A model generated the notes under the pieces. The model searched no databases. It was not told the DNA's origin and saw nothing but the letters and a program-made list of their open reading frames with translations. From Streptomyces sp. NBC_00448 (GTDB lineage Bacteria > Actinomycetota > Actinomycetes > Streptomycetales > Streptomycetaceae): a DNA stretch of 64,000 bases. This document shows positions 61,804 to 64,000 of this stretch, in pieces. Numbering within the stretch: position 1 is the first letter of the stretch; every line of letters starts with the position of its first letter. Location of the stretch: the NCBI RefSeq assembly GCF_036014115.1, contig NZ_CP107913.1, forward strand, positions 3,891,001 to 3,955,000, read 5' to 3'. The translations under genes were made by a program, and so were the position numbers.

Positions 61804-63948
61804 TCAGCCGGCCGCGGTCGCCGCCGGCGCCTGCGAGGAGGGCGGTGGCGTCGCGGATGCCGGCGGCGCGGGCAACCGGTCGTAGAGCTCGGCGAGCGCG
61901 GCGTCGAGGCTGATCAGGGCGGGCGGTCCGGTGCGGACCGGCCGTGGGGGTGCGGCGTCCGGGCGGTTGCCGAGGCGGCGGCGCACCTGGCCGAGGTTGC
62001 GTGCGGCCAGGCCGAGTTGGGGTCGGGCCGCGGCGAGTCCGGCGGCGTCGCTGAGCGCGAGCGCACGGCCGGCGTGCGCGCAGGCGGTCAGCGCGTCCAC
62101 CCAGTCGGCGGCGTGCGGCGGCGCGGGCGCGGCCCGGCGCGACGCCCACGCGGGGTGGCCGAGGGTGCCCCGGATCAGGGTGCGGTGGGCGCGGGCGGGT
62201 GCGGCGGCCACCGCGAGTTCACGGGTGGCGCGGTCGAAGCGGCGGGCCAGGCGCCGGATCTCCGCGGGCCGCGGCTCCGGCGCGCGGGCCGCGACCAGCA
62301 GGTCCGCCAGCACCCGCAGGGCGCCGGCGGACCGGCCGCGCAGGACCGTGGCGGTCGGCAGCGGCAGCACGAAGTACGCGGCCGCGATCCCGCAGGCCGA
62401 CCCGAGCAGGATGCCCTCGGGGCGCTGCACGATGAGGGCGCCGCCCTGCTCGCCGCTCAGGCCGTAGAGCACCGCCAGCAGGCTCGTGACGCAGAACGCC
62501 CAGGCCGCGTAGGTGGTTTCGCGCAGCCACAGGCCGACCAGCAGGTAGCAGAAGATGACGGTGATCGCCGCGGCGTCGTCGCCCGCGACCAGGTGCGCCG
62601 CGAGGGTCCCGGTGACCGCGCCAATGAACGCGCCCGCCACCCGCAACCCGCTGCGGTGCACGACGTCGCCGCGCCCCCGTGCCGCGCTGCACACCACGAA
62701 CGCGGTGATCATCGCCCACGACCAGTGCCGCGGGAACACCAGGTGGCCGACGGCGAACGCGGCCGCCATCGCCACCGCGAGCTGTGCGGCCAGCCGTGCC
62801 TGCGGCTGCGGGTTCCGCCAACCGCCCGGCCGCGCCGCGGGCGCCGGGGGTTCGGGGGCCGGCCCCTGCGCCGCCCGCACCCCGCGCACGGCCGCGGCGG
62901 CGGCCCGCACGGCGGCGAGCGCCTCGTCCAGGGCGCCGCCTCCCCCCGGCCCGTCCGCCCCGGGTCCGCCGGTCCCCGCACCGCCCGTCCCCGAACTGCC
63001 CACCGCGGCAGGTGTCCCGGCGACCCGGAACCGTACGACCGGGGCGCGTACACCCTGCGCCGGAACACCCTGCGCCGGTGCGGCCCGCTCCGAGGTGGTC
63101 GGCTGCTCCGGTGCGGCCTGCGCGGAGCCGTCGCCGCCCGAACCGCCCGTACCCGCGGGCTCGTCGCCGGGTGCGGGCCGTACGACGGGGGCCGGGGCGG
63201 CCGTCGGCTGTCCCGCGGTGACCTCGGCCGTGAGGACGGCCGCGGCGAGGGTGTCGAGCGGGGTGCGGTCGGCGCCGGCGGGGAGGCGGGCGGCGTCGAG
63301 GCGGTCCTCGACGGTGAGGGCGGTGCGGTGCAGGGTCAGCGCGGCCTTGGCGTGCCGGGAGCTGCCGGGCGCGAGGGCGCGCAGGCGGGCGGCGCCGCGT
63401 ACGAAGTCGCCCGCCGCCGCGGCCGCCTCGCGGGTGGGGCGGGACGGCAGCAGCTGCTGGGACCCGAGCACGCAGGCCACCGCGATGACCCCGCACACCG
63501 CACCCCACAGCGGCCCGGTGGCCTTGGCGGCAGACGGCGGCACCGGCGTGACCAGCACGGCGATCAGCGGGGTGAGCGCCAGCCGCCCGAAGCGCCGCAC
63601 CTTGCCGCCGAACCGCATCAGGTAGCGGGACCCGCCGACCGCGGCCACGAAGACGCTCGCGCCGAACCACGCGTTCTGCACCATCAGCCGCCCGACGAAG
63701 GCGGCGAGGACGCCGACCATGGGGACGTACGCGAGGGCCGACAGCCGGTGCGGCAGGCTGGTCGCGTGCAGGCTGCGCGACACCATCACCGCGACGACGG
63801 TCGCGATCACCACCATGCCACCGGGCAGGCCGGCGGCCCGGCCGACCGCGCCCGAGACCAGCAGCGCCGCGACGGCGGCGAGCACGGTGCGCACGGCGAT
63901 CCGCAGCCGTACCCGTCCCGGGTCCAGCAGGCGCAGCCGGATCAGCAT
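61804..63948 (-). CDS. FUSC-family (aromatic acid exporter/YccS-like) membrane protein
   Basis: The 714-residue protein has the FUSC layout: a first block of about six helices (about 16-165), a cytosolic region of about 230 residues with a Pro/Gly/Ala-rich low-complexity stretch (about 250-350), and a second block of helices (about 390-530) with [20 protein letters not shown]. It ends in a polar tail. Members export aromatic carboxylates or are of unknown function. The start is ATG 63948. The remaining 52 bp of the window hold no gene. Confidence 0.9.
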   Translation of the reverse strand: MLIRLRLLDPGRVRLRIAVRTVLAAVAALLVSGAVGRAAGLPGGMVVIATVVAVMVSRSLHATSLPHRLSALAYVPMVGVLAAFVGRLMVQNAWFGASVFVAAVGGSRYLMRFGGKVRRFGRLALTPLIAVLVTPVPPSAAKATGPLWGAVCGVIAVACVLGSQQLLPSRPTREAAAAAGDFVRGAARLRALAPGSSRHAKAALTLHRTALTVEDRLDAARLPAGADRTPLDTLAAAVLTAEVTAGQPTAAPAPVVRPAPGDEPAGTGGSGGDGSAQAAPEQPTTSERAAPAQGVPAQGVRAPVVRFRVAGTPAAVGSSGTGGAGTGGPGADGPGGGGALDEALAAVRAAAAAVRGVRAAQGPAPEPPAPAARPGGWRNPQPQARLAAQLAVAMAAAFAVGHLVFPRHWSWAMITAFVVCSAARGRGDVVHRSGLRVAGAFIGAVTGTLAAHLVAGDDAAAITVIFCYLLVGLWLRETTYAAWAFCVTSLLAVLYGLSGEQGGALIVQRPEGILLGSACGIAAAYFVLPLPTATVLRGRSAGALRVLADLLVAARAPEPRPAEIRRLARRFDRATRELAVAAAPARAHRTLIRGTLGHPAWASRRAAPAPPHAADWVDALTACAHAGRALALSDAAGLAAARPQLGLAARNLGQVRRRLGNRPDAAPPRPVRTGPPALISLDAALAELYDRLPAPPASATPPPSSQAPAATAAG

Positions 63949-64000
63949 CCTTCGTCCCCCCTCGTCCCCGCCACGGCGTCTCCTCGGGCGGGCCCTATCC

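Overview
The window is high-GC actinobacterial DNA with strong third-position G/C bias, frequent GTG/TTG starts, 4-bp ATGA overlaps and leaderless-looking starts. The gene content (galU-moeA-moaC, the group 2 sigma factor hrdD behind a SigR-type promoter, a penicillin-acylase-type hydrolase, paaABCDE, panD) points to Streptomyces or a close relative in the Streptomycetaceae. No plasmid or phage backbone, insertion sequence or CRISPR array was seen.

Layout. 0-13.4 kb is a conserved chromosomal block: molybdenum cofactor genes and galU on the minus strand; 5-formyl-THF cyclo-ligase, a K+/H+-type antiporter, an MFS carrier, fmdB with a CIRCE operator, a methylthioadenosine phosphorylase and an SAF-domain protein on the plus strand; then a decayed mscL and a PLP enzyme of the Cds1 type. 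13.4-27 kb holds a VIT-type transporter, hrdD, an acetyltransferase, a LigB-type dioxygenase that shares operator palindromes with a MarR gene 3.6 kb away, two paralogous 14-TM drug exporters with a TetR regulator, an orphan ABC ATPase, a membrane protein, and a luciferase-like monooxygenase/FMN reductase pair. 27.2-31.2 kb is a tightly overlapping phenylacetyl-CoA epoxidase operon (paaABCDE), followed by tRNA-Arg(CCT).

31.4-39.5 kb differs in texture. It has a nonsense-interrupted isochorismatase-like hydrolase, 3' fragments of a tetR and a ctaD gene that both lose their 5' ends at one breakpoint, a single cupin that looks like a collapsed two-cupin oxalate decarboxylase, an MFS remnant and a frameshifted DUF2090-type gene. 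It reads as a decaying or rearranged segment downstream of the tRNA gene. 39.6-41.8 kb is a GntR(YtrA-like)-ABC module.

42-52.3 kb is a plus-strand carbohydrate locus: two ABC permeases, a lipoprotein binding protein, a GH36 alpha-galactosidase, a secreted DUF4832+CBM protein, a GH4 glycosidase and a DeoR regulator, with a short divergent DeoR-type HTH protein at its head. The probable substrate is an alpha-galactoside. Binding protein and permeases import it, the secreted protein probably binds or trims extracellular glycan, and the two cytosolic glycosidases split it. 52.3-57 kb has a DUF916 membrane protein, a secreted phosphoesterase with a WxL-like tail and a HupE/UreJ-like membrane protein, which suggests a surface-anchored set. 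57-64 kb returns to ordinary genes: a lipoprotein, two XRE regulators, an RluA pseudouridine synthase, a VOC protein, panD and an FUSC-type permease.

Short tandem repeats (7, 9, 12, 13 and 16 bp units) are unusually common from 37 kb onward and sit at gene edges. All functional calls rest on reading the translations; no database search was run.
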